Part shown: positions 10,199-22,980 of the stretch, in pieces
How positions within the stretch are numbered: the first letter of the stretch is position 1
Layout: each line of letters starts with the position of its first letter
Origin: Heterohyrax brucei
Taxonomy: Eukaryota > Chordata > Mammalia > Hyracoidea > Procaviidae
Assembly: GCA_028571685.1 (NCBI GenBank)
Contig: CM053140.1
Coordinates: 22,611,501-22,675,500, forward strand
Direction of reading: 5' to 3'
DNA: 64,000 bases
Position numbers and translations under genes: made by a program
The notes under the pieces: generated by a model
Databases searched by the model: none
What the model saw: the letters and a program-made list of their open reading frames with translations, nothing else
What the model was told of the DNA's origin: nothing

Positions 10199-12195
10199 AT
10201 TCTAAAGCCCACTCGGTCTTCACACCACATTGAACATGTCACAGAGCCACTTAGCCTTCTGCTGAGGAGGTAATCCACGTGGAACACTACTACTTCCTAA
10301 CAGCCATCCGCAAGCGGACATCTGACAGAGTCAAGTTTTTCTAACTCATCATCACTGACAAAGAGGGAGCTGAGAAATGTCAACAGGCATCCTCCAACCC
10401 CTGACACTGCATTCAGAGATAAAAACCACCACCAATCTCTATCATCCAGATATCTTAATGCTGTTGCAAGTGACAGAGAATATCAACGTCTTGGGTACAG
10501 TGACGGAGTAGGTAACTGCAGGGGATGCACATGATCATCTAGAGGCTCAGGGTTTCATGAGTCAAAAAGAGGCCCTAACCAAATTCCACCAATTAGTGCT
10601 AGCCATACACTTTGGCCACAACAAATGTATTCTACATAAGGACATCCAACCAGAAAACATGCTCTGGGATGACAGAAACAACCTCAAACTTGCTGACTTT
10701 GGATTGTGAACTAAATTCACCAAGGGGAGGAAGCGAAACACTTCTAGTTGGAGGTTCCCGTATTACGTGCCAGAACTCCTACAGGGAGGAAGTACAGTAG
10801 ACCTACTATGGAAGTGTGGTGGCTGCAAGCGCCTGGTACCTGAAGGGACGTGGATGTCTGCCTTTTCATGGACAGACCTTAACTGAGACACAAAAGCAGG
10901 TACTAGAGGAAGAACATGATACTTGTCTTCACATGTCTAGGCCATAGGAACACCTGCTTAGGCAAATACTCACTGATGACCCAAGAAACAGAGCCACATT
11001 AAGAGGGCATCCTAGAAAACTCACGGATGAAGATGTATGAGAAAGGAAAACAAAAGGTGTTGTGTGCCGCCATTCCCAGACTATAAGCATGCCCGGTGCT
11101 TTCAGGCCACAGTGAACACATGTCACAAGCAGGAAGAGATTCATGACTTGTACTGAATCAAAAATATGGTAACGTCATGGCCACCTAGCTGACAAGAGGA
11201 CACCACACATCTGAGATGGATAGTCATGCTAGTACCACGGAATGCAGAATGCAGAATCCAGAATGTAGTACATTGCACTGACCATCACACACCTTAGTCA
11301 TCCCATGAGGTGCATCCCACCATCAGTGGTGAACCCGAACAGTGCACTACACTGTGCCTGCCATTCCAACCTGTATTTACTATTTCTACAGTGCTCTGAA
11401 GGCTCCAACTGATAGAAGGAAGGGGACTCCATAGCATGTGCTTTTCCCTGAGTGTCCCTTATAAAGTCACTCCTGTATCAACACCCCAGCACAGCCTGGG
11501 CAGAGTTCAACCTAACCTCGGAACTGTGTACCAAGGTGAGAAATACTGTGGTGCCAAAAACCAGCACAGTCCCCACACGTGTTTCTGTGGCACCCTACTC
11601 AACCCAGACCATCGATAAGGATGACGAAGCCCCTGGGGAAACTAGTTTCCGAACGGGAGTGTCACAACTAAGCTCCTACAAGGCAGGAGATGCCTGAGCA
11701 CACAGTGAACCCAGCCTCTCCCTCTGTCAACACAGAGGACCAGCAGGGTGCACAGAAAGATCCTTCAGGCTCATGAGACAACTCTGTTGCACTCTGGTCA
11801 AAAGACAACAAAAGCTTTGTGACAGCAATGTTGTAAAGGAGACACTCAAATCTTGAAAGGTCATGGTCTCTCAAGTTTAAGTGCAGGATGAAAATCACCA
11901 CTTCCGTGGAGCACGAAGAGATGGTGCAGGAGATCTGCCAAGGACTAGAAACCTACCAACAAGTACACGCTGCTGTGTACAAACAGCACAGCAGAGCTGC
12001 AGGACTGTGTGCAGTGGAGGATGGAGATGTCCACATTGTCTGTGTCGACCCTCAACAGGGACAAGAGAAGAGAGTTTCAGGCATCTCTGAAGCCTTCAAT
12101 AGCATTGCCTCAAAAAGGAGCAGGGAGCATGTATTCTCAAATGCTGCCAACAGCTGCAAGGGACAAAAGAGTAGCTCGCAGAGTTAAGTTCCCAC
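10199..12195 (+). pseudogene. MARK/Smok-like kinase copy E (full domain order)
   Basis: The most complete domain series in the first array: 5' leader, start region near 10235 (CATTGAACATG, as in copy G), kinase to about 11080, UBA near 11090-11340, spacer to 11720 and KA1 at 11860-12180. The catalytic loop reads LHKDIQPENMLWDD and the metal motif LADFG, so the DFG Asp is kept while HRD is HKD. A TGA falls just after DFGL near 10709. The KA1 part keeps the MKITTSVE... and EEMVQEICQGLETYQQ segments but is frameshifted. Its upstream intron signals are preserved, so it was probably once expressed. It is now a pseudogene. Confidence 0.85.
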
Positions 12196-12510
12196 AGGAC
12201 CATGCCGTGTTTTGTTCTATTGTGTGTGTACTTGTTATGACTTGGAATCTACTCGACGGGACCGAATAGAACAACAATACAACAACAGGAATTGAGAGCA
12301 TATCAACGCAGATATTTCAAAGAACAGATGCACTACCCGAAGGTCTCACTTGTCAATACTGACAAACCTGGAAGATTGCTATCTGGTCAAACAACTGCAA
12401 ACAATCCTTTCGGGGACGCATTTGAAAGGAAGGTGATCAAACACAACACAGAGATCACCGAAAAATACCATTACTATCACACATGACTAAAATTTTGCTC
12501 AAGATCACTG
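12196..12510 (+). mobile_element. RTE LINE fragments behind copy E
   Basis: Same composite as at 3600-3912: an RTE 3' tail (GTGTTTTGTTCTATTGTG... CTACTCGACGGGACC, then ACAACAA) followed by an RT-region piece (GATGCACTACCCGAAGG, then AAAATTTTGCTCAAGATCAC). It was co-duplicated with the kinase unit. Confidence 0.75.
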
Positions 12511-14257
12511 TGTTGTGATTACTACCTTTTGGCTAAGACTTTTCTAGCCATGGCCTTATAACTCCTACCCATATGACTGTGCAGGACAGTGTGATAGTGA
12601 GTTCGAGGCCCACGAAGAGTACTGGTCCCTAGACCTCCTTAAGTGAGAGCTCATTCCAGAGCAGTCAGGGAGATTCACCCACCACCAACGAAGACTGGCC
12701 TTGATCTGACAGAGCATTCCTTAGGTCCAGATCACTGTGCTGAAAAGCTGTTGGAAGAAGGTGCTAGAGAGAGCACAAGCTGGGAACAGGTAGCAATAGA
12801 GACCTCGCAGCAGGAGAGATCATGCTGGGCTTCGCAGTCCACAGACAGAAAGCTGAGGGCCTTTGATCAGTGGCTGAGGGCCGGGGAGAGCCCTGTCCTC
12901 AGAAGGTGCACAGAGGAGTCTGTGGGGAAACTTACAGTGGAAATCCTATGGAAAATGTGGCATCTCTTTGGAGTCAACAGCTGGGAGTAACACAGAGAGC
13001 CCAAGGTCCTCTGTAAATATTGTGACCAAGACTATTAGCAAGGAATAAAGGATAAAAAGACCAAAGTGTTAACAACATCCTGGGACACTGAGAGAAGTAC
13101 CCCCGGATTATGTAAATTACCTCAAGGTAGGTTTTCAGAAGAAACCAGATGGAAGAAACTCTAAAGACATGTACAGAAATGCCCACTTTAACAGCTATAG
13201 GTCCTTCCAATGGGAGTACCAGACAGCCACAGTCGGAACCTGGGGATAGAACCAAAGAACCAAGAAACTGCATGCAGAAGACCCCGTAAAAAATCCTCCT
13301 ACCAGTCCCAGAAAGCCCCAGAGAAAGGAATTCACTACATCCTGTAACTGATTCGACCCCAGATGACCTGATTCAGGTTCAGGAGACCCGAGAACCACCT
13401 TCGGTCTTCCGACAGATGGCTCACTCAGCTCCCCTCCCACAGGCACCAGGAAGCAACCTTCAAAGCAACAAAATTTATTAAGTCAAAGTACCATACAGAC
13501 AGGGAACAGGTCAGTCTCTGTGAGTGGGGAAGCCCTGGTATACAGCTTGTAGGGTTCCTTATATTGGTAAAGGGTACTGTCCTAGTCAGGAGGGATAGGT
13601 AGGAAACAGCCTTTAGTTTCAGTTTTCGGGTTATACGTCAGCAACTGGATGATGGAACCCCGCCACCCCCCCCCCCCCCCGCTCCCGCTGAAGAAAGTAA
13701 TGGTACGGAGATAGGATAAAAATAGGGGCTAGATCATTTCTAGGCCTGGGGAGGTACCCATAGGTAGCCACTTCTCAAACTACCAGGAGCATTGTTACAG
13801 CTCTAACTCCCCTTCTCAAATGCTGACTCGGTATTTAGGGATCATCTGATTAGGGTCGTTTGTGGTGGCGACCAAGCTTCCTAGCTACCCTTGTCATTTT
13901 CCATTGAGGAGACATGGGCCTGAAATCTTGAAGGGAATGTGAGAAGTCAACTGGCTCTGGCTACTTCCTGCTGGTTTGGGTTGTAGTCCTGCCTACCCGT
14001 CAGACACATGCTCCTCAAGAACCCTGTCCTGAAAACGTTGAGGTGCCTGATCTATCTACGTTGGTGGGTATAAGCTGCATATCCTTGCAGGACCATGAGA
14101 TTCCCTAAGAATGGTTGCAGCTTGGAGTTGTGTCTTTAGTTTTAGAAGCCAAATTCAAGACATGTTGTATGCTGACCTGGCCAGATTTACTAGCAAAGAA
14201 ACAACATTATTCCTTGACATATAGGCAGGTGCTGCCTTCAGCTGCTGTTCAAAGGTC
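12511..14257 (+). repeat. Inter-kinase spacer, copy S2
   Basis: Second copy of the spacer seen at 3913-6604 and 50396-52164, without the LTR insertion. It includes a 15-base C run at 13666-13680 that the other copies lack. It joins kinase copy F at GTCAAGAACATCAGTGTGGG. No gene is visible in it. Confidence 0.8.
13666..13680 (+). repeat. Poly-C tract
   Basis: Fifteen C residues in spacer S2, absent from S1 and S3. It may be real or a sequencing or assembly artefact. Confidence 0.8.
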
Positions 14258-15825
14258 AAGAACATCAGTGTGGGACACTACCACCTGCTAAGACCATCAG
14301 CAAGGGGACATCTACCCAAGCCCATTTACCCCGGCCCATCAACACTGCCAAGAGGTAGCCAAGAAAAGAGTTGGAAAGAGCCAACAGACATCCTCCAACC
14401 TCCAAACACTAGACCCACAGATAAAAACCATGAAGGATCTCCATCATTCAAGAATTTTCATGGTGTTTCAAGCCATAGAGAACAACAACCTCTTTGGCTT
14501 AGTGATGGAATATGTAACTACAGGCATCTTCAGTGATCATCTGGAGGCTCATAGTTTCATGAGCCAAAAGAGGTCCCCAAAATATTCTGCCAATCAGAGT
14601 TGGCCTCACAGGTTTGCCACAACAGCTGTGTTGTATATGGAGATATCAAACCAGAAGCCAGGCTCTTGATGAGAGAAAGAATTTCAAACTCGCGGATACT
14701 GGTTTGAGAACTCAATTCACCAATGGGAGCAACCTGAACACATTCCGTGGCAGTCTCCATTATAGTGCCTAGAACTCCTACAGGGAGACAAGTACCATGG
14801 ACCCCCTTGGACATGTGCGGCCTGGAAATCATCATGGATCTCCGCCTTTTCATAGAGAGACCTTAACTGAGCTACCAAAGCAGGTACTGGAGGAAGAATA
14901 TTACATTTCTTTCCACATGTCTATACCATGTGAACACATGCTACGCTAAATATCCATTTGTGATGCAAGAAAGACAACCAGATCAGAGGACCTGCTAGAA
15001 CTTCCAAATGTGAATATGGATAATAAAGAAGGACAAAAGGTGTATGTGCAGACACTCCCAGACGAGGAGGACCCCGATGAATTGAAGCCAAAGCGAACAC
15101 AGGTTAAAGGCTGAAAGAATTTCTTGACTCGCTGTTGGAACAAAAATACAGTGACATGATGGGCACCTGTCTGATCCGAGCTCACAGCAGCACATCTGAG
15201 ATGGTGAGTCATGCCAGTACCGTGGAACCGTGGAACCCCAGGGTGCAGCACAATACATTGACAGCCACACACCTTTCTCATCCCATGAGGTACATTCTTC
15301 CATTCCTGGTAAACCCAAATGACATCGTTACACTGTCCCTGCCATTCCCACCTATGACTACTGTTCCTTTGACGCTCTGAAGAGGCTACCTGAAAGAAGG
15401 AAGGGGGCCTCCATAGTATATGCTTCTTTCTCACGCTCCTTAGCAAAGTCCTTCCCGTACCAACAACCCAGAATTGCCAGGGCAGACCACAATCGATCTT
15501 CAGGACTGTCTGACAAGGTGACATTTCCAGACAAGGTGAGAAAAAGTGGGGTCCGACAACCCAGCAGAACTGCCATGTGTATTTCTGTGACTATCTCCTC
15601 CGCCCGTGCCACCGATAAGAATGGGACAGCCCCAGTGGAAACCAGTTTCCCACTTGGAGTGTTGCAACTAAGATCCTAAAATGATGAGCAGGAGCAGGAG
15701 GTACCTGACCACACTGTGACCCCAGCCTCTCCCTACACCAACAGCCAGAACTAGCAGGATGCCACCAGGATGCTCTTTAACCTCAAGGGAAGATATTTTT
15801 CTTGTTCCTGGGTCAAAATGGTGAA
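14258..15825 (+). pseudogene. MARK/Smok-like kinase copy F (kinase, UBA, spacer)
   Basis: N-terminally truncated like copy D, beginning GGACACTACCACCTGCTAAG. Recognisable parts are MKDLHHSRIFMVFQAIENNNLFGLVMEYVTTG in pieces between 14430 and 14530, and a catalytic loop near 14630 reading VVYGDIKPEA, so HRD is YGD. The activation segment and C-lobe (to about 15060) carry several frameshifts and at least one deletion near 14830. UBA-like sequence at 15110-15170 (FLDSLLEQKYSDMMGTCLI) and a spacer to about 15820 follow. The long open frame on the opposite strand here (14946-15524) is an antisense accident. Pseudogene. Confidence 0.83.
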
Positions 15826-16503
15826 CCGAGCCTCTCTGTCACCTTGGACTCAACCTCTACCTCATCATAAGTGGATCTCTGCCTTTTCATGCAGCGACCT
15901 TAACAGAGCAACAGGACATAACGGAGGAGCAATATGATGTGAACTCTTGCTCAGCCAAATGATCGCTCATGACCCAAGAAAGAGAGCCACATCCAAGAAC
16001 ATGCTAGAACATCCATGGATCAAGATGTATGATAAACAAAACAAAAGCTGCATGCGCAGTCATTTCCAGACTATGAAGACACCTGGTGTATTCAGGCCAA
16101 AATTCACAGTGGCTACAGGCACAAAGAGACTCACGATTCACCCTTCCAGAGAAAATACGACAACACGATGGGCACCTATCTGATCCTAGGACACAGCACG
16201 TTCTGAAATAAAGACTCATGCCAGTCCCACAGAATCCTGAGCTGCCTCACACTGCATGGATAGCCACACAACTTTCTCAGCCCATGAGGTACCTCCTACC
16301 ATCTGTGATAAACTCTAATGATGTAGTACACCATAGCTGCCTTTCCCATCTGTGACTACTGTTTCTACAACATGCTGAAGAGCCTAGCTGATAGAAGGGA
16401 AACTTCATGCTATGTGCTTTCACCCTCAGTCTCCCCTGCACAGTTGTTGCTGTGCCAGCAACCCAGGAGAGCCTGGGCGGAGTCAAACCCAATCTTGTAA
16501 TAT
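15826..16503 (+). pseudogene. MARK-like partial copy F' (C-lobe, UBA, spacer), end of the array
   Basis: Begins at the recurrent junction (CCTCTCTGTCACCTTGGACT) and re-enters the kinase C-lobe. It keeps MLSQMIAHDPRKRATSKNML and EHPWIKMYD near 15947-16030, a good match to the end of MARK kinase domains. Weak UBA and spacer follow to 16503, where the homology stops inside the spacer and unrelated AT-rich DNA starts. This is the right-hand edge of the first kinase array. Confidence 0.82.
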
Positions 16504-17977
16504 TGTAGCTCAAATTTCAAACACTTTTCTGGTTATGATATTTACACCTTGCCTGGGTTTCCCAACATGAATTTCTAGTTTGAGAGTTACAAATCTAACC
16601 CATTAGTTCAATGTTGTAGGAGAAAGGAAAATCGCTTCCTAAATCTACAAAGTAGAAACTTAAAATCTCAGCAGTATCCCTACAGACAGCCCACGGTATC
16701 TTTTCACTTACTTAGTCACAGGTTACTTGGTGTTCTGCCAGATCGTGCACCAGCCGTGGTCTTCAGATCCATCCTCTTCTCTGTGCGAGTTTTGAAAATC
16801 TCGAGTCCCGGTCCTCTTCACACGTCCAGTTGAGACAATCTGCTCAAACATTTTCAGAAAACCAGCAAAGTAAAACCTCACCTGTAGATGACAAAATGTA
16901 GCATGGCCACAGTCAATTTATAAAAACAATATTGTTAAAAGTGAAAAGACCTGAAAGAATTCTAAATAAAATGCAAATCTGTGAAAGAGCACAAAACTTT
17001 AGACAACAACATTTCTAAACCTAACCATTAACCATATTTCAAAGAACTTCAGAAACCATACATAATAATCCAGAGGCAAACACCACATAGCCAAGATACA
17101 CCACAATGATTTATACACCAAGACTCTCAAGTCTCTACCCAAATCATATAAAAATAAATTCATAGGTAAATCATTTGAATTTCCAGTGAGAACACTGGCT
17201 TTGATGTCGCTCAATTAACAAAAAGTTATAATCAGGCTAGCAACTAAGAAATAACAATAGACTTATGACATAATATTATGCATTTGTTATATGATTAGGC
17301 AAAACACAAAGGGAAATTACTACCATACATTTTTAATCCAACAACAATCAGACACTTCTCTTGATTCTAACCTGTTGCATGTAATTTATTAAAGAAAGCC
17401 CTTCAGCACTTTTCCTTTATAAGAAGGTATTCCAGATTTTCCAAGAGGTTTCAGATGTGTCAGAAGTTTAGTAGAGCTAATCAAGAAACCATAGTAACGT
17501 TATTTTACTGCAGATCTTAAAGAAAAAATCCTTCCCTTTTTCTTCTACTTTTGCAATTCCTGCCACTTGGTTTTTGAGTCCAAAATCTTATTTTAATAAG
17601 AGGGCAAACATTTGCCTTTAAGGGAGATTACCTAAAAAATAAACTTTGTTACTTTAACAGGAAAAAAACCAATTCAGTTTACATCTTATCTAATATTAAA
17701 CTTCTCAAAAATCTCACAATCTAAACCATTCCACTTTCGTAAGACAAACTTTTGACTATATCAAGAAAATATTTTTGAATAAATTTTATAGAGTAACTCT
17801 TTAAATGGCAAAAAGGAGCTTATTAACAGACATGCATACATACGTATGTATGCACACACACACAAACTCTGAGAAATGCACAAATTTATCCTACGAAAAC
17901 TCTACATATCGTGTTTGAAAGTTAAGTCCACAGACTTAACTGTAAAAAGTGCTACAGACCTCCCCGCTGAGTATCAC
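16504..17977. other. AT-rich gene-free segment X
   Basis: No coding exon is recognised. The first 200 bp (16510-16700) align by eye with 48305-48510 on the same strand, so this is an old duplicated or repeated segment. A short CA repeat with TACATACGTATGTATG lies at 17840-17867. Confidence 0.5.
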
Positions 17978-18392
17978 CATGGTCACCTTCTAAGTACTCC
18001 ACTTGGGAAGCTATGCACCAATGCCAGCGCCTAGTCCGCCCTTTCTTCTGCAATGGCCATTGCACACTGTGGCACAGTGGCAAGTTAATGAACCTAACTG
18101 TATACTTGTCTGTGACGGAGTTTTTAGCCAGTTAACAAATAACTGCATGGGAACACCCTCCCTACTCACCTGATCTTAACCCCAATGACCCCTTTCTTTA
18201 CCTGAAGATACAGGAAATATTGAAAGGAAGGCATTTCGATGACAGTCAGGGCATCGAGAGTAATATGACAGCTCTGATGGCCACCCCAGAAAAAGAGTTC
18301 CGAGACTGCTTTCAAGGGTGGACGAGGCGCTGGTGTCAGTGCACAGCTTCCCAAGAGGAGTACTTCCAAAGCGACTGTAGTGATATTCAGCA
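17978..18392 (+). mobile_element. Mariner-like transposase fragments as an inverted pair
   Basis: On the plus strand about 18145-18365 translates in broken frames to pieces like HPPYSPDL, FLYLK, KGRHFDD and QEEYFQ, the C-terminal signature of mariner-type transposases (HPPYSPDLxPxDFxLF...). Positions 17978-18041 are the reverse complement of 18309-18370 (shared core CTTGGGAAGCT, GCCAGCGCCT), so two fragments face each other. Immobile relic. Confidence 0.6.
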
Positions 18393-18439
18393 ATGAAGCA
18401 CAAGGACTGACAACTGAGTTCGCAAACTCATCCTATAAA

Positions 18440-19450
18440 AACTGATGCATGTCTCACTGCTGAATGTCCCTATAGTCACCTTCAAAGTATGGCCAGGGGT
18501 CCCAGCTGACTTTTGGGATTCCTTTCATGGTTGCCAGTTTGTTACCGGGTTTCTCTGAAGACCCAACAGTCCTCATAAGACCATGACAAAGAATTATTTC
18601 AGGAGTGTTGGCTGATCCATGACAGAAACCTTGACTCGAAAATGAAAACACTTCGAAGTGGGGTAGCAGCAGCGTAGACAGCAGTCCTGTAGCTCCTGCC
18701 ACTGAGTTTGGGGTTTGCTTCTTATACTTCATCTATGCCTGGGGTATAGCTAGAGACAAAAAAATCAGTGATGTGGATCTGAAATATTTCCTGTTTTGGC
18801 AGGCAGGTGCCTGTCCCTTGGCTGCACCCACATGCAGACTTCAAAAGAGTCTTGCCAAGGAGGCTTCTGGAATTGGCAGCAGCACTTACCCCAGGATGTT
18901 GTCCTTTGGCAGATTCTTGCTCCCTTGCTTAGATTCCCTGGTCCTGATGGAAGCTCTCTGATACCCCGCTGGAGGGCATACAGTGGTCACCTCTATCTCA
19001 TCTGGGCATGTCTCTGAAGTAGGTCTAAGCTGGCTTCTTTGAAAAACAAGGGACAATTTAAGCAACTCATCTCCAGGTGTGGGTGACAAAATGAAGTGGA
19101 CTGTCCCTCTGGAATGCTTGAAGGAGTGGTTAGGCTGGCCCTTCTCATCTCTATCTCATGAGTATTCTTTGTTAACAGGGTTAATTGGGATTAAACTGTA
19201 ACTGTGGAAGCTGTCAGTATAAGAGGGTAGACTAAGGAGGAGATGTCCCTGCATTAGAGTCGAGTGGCTAAACCAAAAGCCCCTCCAAGGGTTTCCTATG
19301 CTGACCCCTGTGACGCTTGGAGCAAGGGAATCTTCTCCCACATGAGTTACCTCCGAGTTCAGAAACGATAAAGATGAAGTGACTTTTGGAGAATCTGACC
19401 AGGTTACGAGGAAAACCAAAGACCACATGAGTGGCTACTCCCTGAATAAA
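18440..19450. other. Unassigned segment Y with a diverged copy at 45450-46300
   Basis: The motifs CTTGCTCCCTTG, GTGGTCAC, AAGCAACTCATC and GTGGTTAGGCTGGCCCT occur in order here and at 45715-46060, same strand. I recognise no coding domain. It may be an old repeat or part of an ancient duplication. Confidence 0.45.
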
Positions 19451-19974
19451 CTCACCCTTTGGACTCTTTGCCCTATTGAAGGCCTATGGGAGGGGCAAGC
19501 TGTCTTCCAAATATGAAAGAACCATGGCTTCACAAGTCAAGCGGCAGACTCTGCTGTGACAGATGACTTTTGTGTCTGGCCTTTCTGAATACCTGGGTCA
19601 ACACATTGACCATGGGTTCAGCCCATCAATGTGCACATATTAACACGGCACTACTTTCTGGATGTTGTTGATGCAACAGTTAAGGAGCAAGGGTCATCTC
19701 TGTATGTGAGGTTTATGGAGGAAGCTGGCCAGCAGAGGGCACGTACTGTGTACAAAAGTCAGGACGCCTGAGCAAGCTAAACAGTGGGACTGATCACCTG
19801 TGGCCGATTGTGTCTTCCTCCTTTTGCTCACTGATGTGTGTTGATGGCTGAACTTCTTGCTGACTGGTGACAGTAAATGGCACTGGTGGGTTTCCACAGG
19901 CTTTTCAGGGACTCTGCGTGGTCTGTGAAGACAAACGGGCCAGTAGAGCCATCCTATTAGATCCCGGACTACAG
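19451..19974. other. Unassigned stretch
   Basis: I see no convincing exon, RNA gene or repeat in this half kilobase. Confidence 0.4.
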
Positions 19975-20112
19975 GCGGAAACCCCGGTGGTGCAGTGCTG
20001 CAGTGCTGCGTCTTCTAACCAACAGGTCAGCAGTTCGAGTCAGCCAGGTGCTCCTTGGAACTCTGTGGATTGCTATGAGTCAGACTGGACTCGACAGCAT
20101 AGGTTGGTTTTC
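19975..20112 (+). mobile_element. AfroSINE (tRNA-derived SINE)
   Basis: Starts GAAACCCCGGTGGTGCAGTG. It has a B-box-like GTTCGAGTC at 20033-20041 and ends with ACTGGACTCGACAGC and a GGTTGGTTTT tail, the standard AfroSINE order. Confidence 0.88.
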
Positions 20113-20269
20113 GATTACGGGGAACTCAACATGGGATCCTCTCAAGTGGGCCGAGATAATTTTAGAATAGACAACAACTGTATCATACACTGGATTGTTT
20201 TGTGTCTCTTCGTGTTTGCAGCAGGGGACCACCTGTTCTATCATCTAGGTGCCGGGAGAAATTTTTAGA

Positions 20270-21300
20270 GCACAGCCATTATATGAAATATAACAAGGAG
20301 TCATCTGGAAGGCATTATGCTGAGTGAAAAAATGGCAAACATTGTATGAGACAATTACTACAAGGACTTCAAAGGTTTAAGAAGAGAAGAAAATAATCTG
20401 GGACGGTTACCAGGGTTGGGAGGGCTGAAAAGGGACAGTCACAGATTAGACAGTAGATAGGAACTGCAGCAGGTGAAGGGAATGACAGGACGTAGTCACT
20501 ACAAGAGAGGTTAGCACAACCGGATCACATCAAAAGCTCAAAGGCTTTCTAAATACAACCCAATATTTTCAAGGATAGACTAGCAGGGACAGTTTTGGGG
20601 AACCACAGTTTCTCAGGACATCTAGGCTAATTAGCACAATACAGTTTAATTTTTTTTAAGAAAATGTTCTGCATATCACTTGGATCAGGGGTGTCTGGAT
20701 TCTTAAAAGCTAGAAAGTGGCCATCTACACAGAAGGAGCCATGTGATCCAGAGACTTCATCAGCATGAGAGAGAACGAGATGGTGCCTCGCTATGACCAA
20801 TGCCTGCCCTGACAGGGAACACACAGTAAAGTCCCTGATGCAGAAAGACAGGTGTGCAGAACAAGAACTCTACTCAAAAAGACCACACGCTATTAAGAAG
20901 TACACACTTCATGATCCGTCAGATGGCAGGGTCCCTTAAGGATACAGCCCCCGCACTCTCAGTTAGCCCAGAGCCAAAAAGAGGACCAGAGACTACTCTT
21001 CAGACAAAGACTGGACTGGACTAGAATATACAGGTGATGCTGGCGTAGAATATGCTTCTTGGCTTAAACACAGACACAGGGCTGTCTGGGCAGTTCCTCT
21101 CTAGAAGCGAGATGAGAGGGTGGAGGGGACAGGAGTTGCTGGAACGCATATGGGAAATAGAGGGTAGAAAGAAAGAGTGTGCTATCACAGGGCGGTGGGG
21201 GCAACAACAGTTACAGGTGCACGCTAATGTGTGTTTTGGGTTTTACATGGCAAACTGATATGCAAACTTTGACCTAAAGCACAATCAGGGATTTTAAAAG
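20270..21300 (+). mobile_element. L1 3' end (3' UTR type), 5'-truncated
   Basis: Contains the words seen in afrotherian L1 3' ends: GGCATTATGCTGAGTGAAAA, TTGTATGAGACAA, AAGAAAATGTTCTGCAT, GTGTCTGGATTCTTAAAAGC, CCTGCCCTGACAGGGAACAC, and a terminal AAGCACAAT near 21280. No ORF2 remains. Confidence 0.75.
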
Positions 21301-21900
21301 AGAGAGAAACAGTCAACTCCAAAGCAGAGAGATCTTCCCAGCACCAGAAAAGAACAGCCAGGAGCAGGGAGCTAGCCTCGGGACTTGGGACCCCAGAACT
21401 AAGAAACATCTGTAACCAGGAGACAGAAAGAAAGATCTAGAACTGCTGGCAGAGAACATCCGTAGGAGACAGAGTGGTGGCTTTTCCTGCCCACAGAGGG
21501 AGAAAGCTTCCCAGTGGACTAGGGTTCCTCTGGGCACTCATCAGCATCTAAATTCCATGCGGCCGCACAATGAATTACTGAAACCAGCAGGAGTGCTGTG
21601 GGAGAGACTGCTGGTGTCAGAACTGGTCAAGACGGACGAGAGAACAAGGCAATCTGACTTCTGCCTCACAGATGTCTTTTGAACCACTGACATCTCTTTT
21701 CTCACATGCATTACTTTCCTGATCCACAGTCCATTTTCCCATCTATGCCTCTTCACGTTCTTCCTTAATTTGTTAGAAACAAGTTCCTGTCTGATGTCAT
21801 TCACCTAGGACTGACACTTTCAAAACCCACTTGGAGCCCAGGAACTGTTCTGTTTTAAATCTCAGATATCCTCTCACCTATCTCCTGACCTTGCAAAAAC
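21301..21900. other. Unassigned stretch before the segmental duplication
   Basis: No domain, tRNA or known repeat recognised. Homology to the second duplicated block starts at 21901. Confidence 0.4.
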
Positions 21901-22980
21901 CTGGAGCGGTCTAAAGGACCTGTGGCCTCTGCCTCTTCCAGTGGGGCTCACATCGTCCTCAGCTCCCAAGTGTGTGAAAGCTGCCATCGTCACAATTCAG
22001 AGCTCGAGAGCTCGGTTGCTCAAAGCCTGTCACATATGACATAGAGCTGGTAAAGGGAACAGTCAATCCAATCGGGTTGTGTTTACAGGAGTAAGGTCTA
22101 CCTCAATGGGCAGGAGGAGCACTCTCTGGGAAAGTGACATGTGAAGTGAGACCAGGAGATGCCCATGGTTACAATGTTTGCTTCAGTCAACGGCAACAGC
22201 TAGTGTAAAGACTGAAAGGCACAGAAAATCTTCATCTCAAGGAAAGGTCTTAAAAAGCACACTGTGCCTCAAGACACAGGACCCTGGATCTCACCCAAAA
22301 CAATTCTTTACCAGCATTGCCCCAGGCCACAATTTCCTTCCCAGAGATAGGTACCTTAAGGAGGAAAGAGACTCTCTTCTCCCCAAGATGGCATCTGGAT
22401 TGCAAAAACTTTCAGAGAGGAACAGTCAGCTAATACTCCACAAGACATTTCCTGGATGCAATCTAACAGGGTTCTCAGGATCGGGTAGAGACACAGAGAG
22501 ACAAAGTGGGATGCTGCTCTGAAACATCAATAATGTGGAAGTGGTTTTAACTTATAGTAATGCTTAGAGCCTAAAAGGTAAAGTCTACATTGTCAAAGGC
22601 AAAGCTGGCAAGACTCCAAAGGAAGCGAGGACACCCAAACGTAAAGTCTCTCTCTGGAGCAGAGAAAACACAGGATGCCAGCGACAGAACATGGCTAGAA
22701 ATGTGCATTTTAATCGTGCTCCTGATGAGGCTTTAAAAGAAAAGGACAAACACAGGGTGGGTCACTGGAAGAAAGAGACGCTTTCTACGCAGCGAAAAAG
22801 AAATCGTCTGAATTACATTCAAACGTTTGGTAGAAGACAGACTTTTAAGTGATGAACTTCCATGTTTAGCTGAGATTTCTCAGGAAGATCTTCCAGTGGA
22901 GTATGGGATCTCCTGGCCACTTAGAGTGAAAAAAAGAGAGGAACAAGACGGACTTAAAATGAACTGTGCAAAATGAAGAC

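Noticed and set aside
14946-15524. 192-codon minus-strand ORF
   Set aside because: Antisense to kinase copy F; no domain, and not kept in other copies.
20020-20060. tRNA gene
   Set aside because: The B-box-like sequence belongs to an AfroSINE; no complete cloverleaf.
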